Shown here: positions 5,949 to 7,922 of the stretch, piece after piece
Layout of the letters: every line of letters starts with the position of its first letter
Numbering within the stretch: position 1 is the stretch's first letter
From: an uncultured Eubacteriales bacterium
GTDB taxonomy: Bacteria > Bacillota > Clostridia > Christensenellales > Borkfalkiaceae
DNA: 7,922 bases
Direction of reading: 5' to 3'
Assembly: GCA_902767455.1 (NCBI GenBank)
Contig: CACXHH010000022.1
Span: 1-7,922 of the forward strand
Program-made: the position numbers and the translations under genes
The notes under the pieces: generated by a model
Told to the model about the DNA's origin: nothing
What the model saw: the letters and a program-made list of their open reading frames with translations, nothing else
Database searches by the model: none

Positions 5949-7255
5949 GGCTGACTCTCCCAGTAGTTGCTCGATACTTCTACGTGAACGCCGTTTGAAG
6001 TGAGATATCTTATAAAGAATTTTTCAAGTTCCGTTTCTACGTAAGCTCTCGTAAACGTCACGTAAAGATTATCGTTATAACCTATAACGCCTACCTGATG
6101 ATTGCACGAAAAAGTCGGCGCGATGGCAAAAGTTACGTCTTTGATATACGGCGTAATGCTTTCGGGAAGTTCGGTAAGCCCGATATTGCTTAAGTTTACC
6201 GTCTGCAATACTTCGCCTACCTTTGAATAAGCAAGCCGCATAATCAGGTTTTTAACGGGCAGCGGCGTTATCTTGATGAGAAAATTCTTCTCCGTTTTGA
6301 CGTTGTCGTCGATCATCTTGTCAAGATTAGAAGTTTTAAGATCCTCCGACATCTGTTGCTGGCAAATTTCGGCGAGTTTGTCGACCGTCATATCGCTTTC
6401 GTAATTATTATAGTCGTAAGAAAACCTTGCGAACATAGTAAAATTGCGTTGAGTTTCACCACCGTATTTTTTGCGTAAATTACAGGGAATAAGGACGGAT
6501 ACGAGTTTATTGTTGATCCTGCGGTCCTTTAAAAAAGAATTGAAAACCGAAAAGGAATATAACGCCGCAAGGTACGCCGTAACCGTTACACCGGCGCTTT
6601 TAGATAAGAGCTTTAACTGCTTCATATCGATTTTCGCGGTGATCATTCCGCAGCCGTCGTAATCGAACGGCTTACCGATGATATGATAAGGTTTAAATAT
6701 CTTTTTCTTTTTCTCGTTTGATTGATTGCGGTAAGCGATGAAACTGTCTTCGCCTTCGATAGCGGTGGCGGGTTCGTCGATAGGCTTTATCAGCCCTTCG
6801 GTGTCTACGCTTTTGCCGATAACGACGAAATAAGTTGCGAGAAGTGATTTAAAAAAGTTGAACCCGCCGGTTCCGTCCGTTAATGCGTGGAAAAATTTTA
6901 CGGTTATTTTGTTTCGGATATATAAGACCTGAAACAGATAGTCGTTGTTTTCCTTGTAATCTATCGAATTGAGATAGTCGGCTTCTTCTTTGAATACCTT
7001 GACGGGTTTGTCGTTCTGTTCAAGATAATACCAAAAATGCCCGCGCATAAGTTTAGTCTTGAACGTGGGATAATGCGCGAGAGTTTTGACAACTGCTTCG
7101 CGAAGCGAAAACGGGTCGACTTCTTCTGAAATTATCGCGGAAAAACAAAATACGTGCGCGCGTTTTTCGGAAGCCGTCGGCGGATAGATCTTTGCCGCGT
7201 TATCAAGTTGATACCAAGCCGTTTTGCGCCCGACTTTCTTTTTCACGGATAACAT
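5945..7255 (-). CDS. Condensation/alcohol-acetyltransferase-like acyltransferase
   Basis: The 436-aa protein belongs to the CoA-dependent acyltransferase superfamily (chloramphenicol acetyltransferase/condensation fold), closest to bacterial proteins annotated as alcohol acetyltransferase. The N-terminus WYQLDNAAKIYP (14-25) is the typical opening of this clostridial group. The catalytic HxxxDG motif is FHALTDGTGG (122-131), with His123 as general base and Asp127 structural. A second-half SNIG (356-359) matches the conserved site near the solvent channel. The length is normal for a two-subdomain enzyme. The acyl donor and acceptor cannot be read from the sequence; the DUF6320-like partner suggests a membrane-proximal lipid or cell-envelope substrate, which is inference. 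The start codon overlaps the ftsY stop by 1 nt (TAATG), with the GAGG site inside the last ftsY codons. There is no sign of an adenylation or carrier domain nearby, so a non-ribosomal peptide role is unlikely. Confidence 0.82.
   Translation of the reverse strand: MLSVKKKVGRKTAWYQLDNAAKIYPPTASEKRAHVFCFSAIISEEVDPFSLREAVVKTLAHYPTFKTKLMRGHFWYYLEQNDKPVKVFKEEADYLNSIDYKENNDYLFQVLYIRNKITVKFFHALTDGTGGFNFFKSLLATYFVVIGKSVDTEGLIKPIDEPATAIEGEDSFIAYRNQSNEKKKKIFKPYHIIGKPFDYDGCGMITAKIDMKQLKLLSKSAGVTVTAYLAALYSFSVFNSFLKDRRINNKLVSVLIPCNLRKKYGGETQRNFTMFARFSYDYNNYESDMTVDKLAEICQQQMSEDLKTSNLDKMIDDNVKTEKNFLIKITPLPVKNLIMRLAYSKVGEVLQTVNLSNIGLTELPESITPYIKDVTFAIAPTFSCNHQVGVIGYNDNLYVTFTRAYVETELEKFFIRYLTSNGVHVEVSSNYWESQP
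5955..5961 (-). promoter_or_regulatory. Ribosome binding site for the zinc-ribbon membrane protein
   Basis: GGGAGAG (5961-5955, minus strand) lies 6 nt before the ATG at 5948, inside the last acyltransferase codons. It fixes the start at 5948 and supports translational coupling through the ATGA overlap. Confidence 0.7.
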
Positions 7256-7922
7256 TAAATAATTGCCTCGCTGAATGATTCGGAATTGAATTCTTCGATA
7301 TCGTCGATACCTTCGCCGACGCCTACGAAGTAAACGGGAACGCCGAGTTTATCGGCAAGAGATAAGACGAAACCGCCTTTTGCCGAACCGTCGAGTTTAG
7401 TTAGGATTATACCGTCGATACCGACGGCTTCGTTAAACAGTTCGACTTGCGACAAAGCGTTTTGACCTGTGGTTGCGTCAAGCGCGATAAACTTATAGAA
7501 GGTCGCTTCGGGATAATCTCTCGTAACTATACGCGACATCTTTTTGAGCTCTTCCATAAGGTTTGCTTTAACGTGAAGCCTGCCTGCGGTATCGATTATA
7601 AGAACGTCTGTATTTCTCGATTTTGCCGAAGCTACGGCGTCGAATACTACGGCTGAAGGATCGGAGCCTTCGCCTTGCTTGATTATTCTAACCTTCGCTC
7701 TGTCCGCCCAGACGGTAAGCTGATCGGAAGCCGCGGCGCGGAAGGTGTCTGCGGCGGCAATAGTGACGCTTTTACCGTTTTTTACGTAATAATTTGCAAG
7801 CTTTCCGATAGAAGTCGTCTTGCCGACGCCGTTTACGCCTATCACCATCAGTACGGCGGGAGAGTCGATAGGCTTTTTCTCCGCCTTATCGAGTATTTCC
7901 TTTATCGTCTTTTTAAGGTTTG
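7255..7922 (-). CDS. ftsY: Signal recognition particle receptor FtsY, 5'-truncated by window edge
   Basis: FtsY is the membrane-associated GTPase that docks the SRP-ribosome complex at the Sec translocon. The visible C-terminal 221 residues cover the whole G domain; the frame runs without a stop to the window edge, so the N domain and true start lie outside. The ATG at 7848 is internal, inside the VLMVIGVNG strand before the P-loop. Counting from the first visible codon: GVNGVGKTT (28-36, G1), DTFRAAA (58-64, G2), DTAGR (110-114, G3), DATTGQN (148-154), TKLDG (174-178, G4) and GVGEGIDD (200-207, G5). GVNGVGKTT rather than GxxGxGKTT of the Ffh type identifies FtsY. It is the first visible gene of a leftward four-gene operon and overlaps the acyltransferase start by 1 nt. 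In many Bacillota ftsY follows smc, which may lie just past the right edge. Confidence 0.95.
   Translation of the reverse strand, partial: NLKKTIKEILDKAEKKPIDSPAVLMVIGVNGVGKTTSIGKLANYYVKNGKSVTIAAADTFRAAASDQLTVWADRAKVRIIKQGEGSDPSAVVFDAVASAKSRNTDVLIIDTAGRLHVKANLMEELKKMSRIVTRDYPEATFYKFIALDATTGQNALSQVELFNEAVGIDGIILTKLDGSAKGGFVLSLADKLGVPVYFVGVGEGIDDIEEFNSESFSEAII
7266..7269 (-). promoter_or_regulatory. Ribosome binding site for the acyltransferase, inside ftsY
   Basis: GAGG on the minus strand (7269-7266) sits in the codons for the last residues of FtsY (Ser-Glu-Ala), 10 nt before the ATG at 7255. Together with the TAATG stop-start overlap it indicates that ribosomes ending ftsY re-initiate on the acyltransferase gene. 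Confidence 0.6.

Overview
The window looks like chromosomal DNA from a low-GC Bacillota, most likely a member of the Clostridia. It carries a SpoVG homologue, a clostridial-type MurC (the SEVCEF variant of the central ligase motif), a PadR-family regulator and an FtsY, with AT-rich intergenic gaps holding sigma-A-like promoters. I cannot place it below class. I see no mobile elements, CRISPR arrays, tRNA or rRNA genes.

Layout, left to right. (1) Positions 1-402 are a gap of about 390 bp between two divergent genes. It has an extended -10 promoter on each strand, several dyads, and at the extreme left edge the first five codons (MKKND) of a leftward gene. (2) At 403-2232 on the + strand is a 609-residue protein of unusual build: an N-terminal PadR winged helix, a charged, apparently disordered linker of about 340 residues, and four C-terminal membrane segments. 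(3) murC (3583-2246, - strand) converges on it, and the two genes share a bidirectional terminator whose loop contains the murC stop codon. (4) A 185-bp gap with divergent promoter candidates separates murC from spoVG (3769-4047, + strand). (5) A second bidirectional terminator (4064-4099) closes spoVG and a leftward operon that fills the rest of the window: ftsY (5'-truncated by the right edge), a condensation/alcohol-acetyltransferase-like acyltransferase, a zinc-ribbon six-TM protein resembling DUF6320, and a membrane-anchored ComEC-like metallo-beta-lactamase-fold protein.

How the genes fit together. MurC (peptidoglycan precursor synthesis), SpoVG (RNA/DNA-binding regulator linked to septation and sporulation) and FtsY (SRP receptor) are core envelope and secretion functions. 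The three genes after ftsY are joined by a 1-nt overlap, a 4-nt overlap and a 27-nt gap, so they are probably co-transcribed and largely translationally coupled. They look like an accessory membrane-associated module of unknown substrate. The most unusual element is the PadR-type DNA-binding protein tethered to the membrane by a long linker. With its strong promoter and a divergent unknown gene across a dyad-rich gap, it could be a one-component membrane signalling system. That role is inference.
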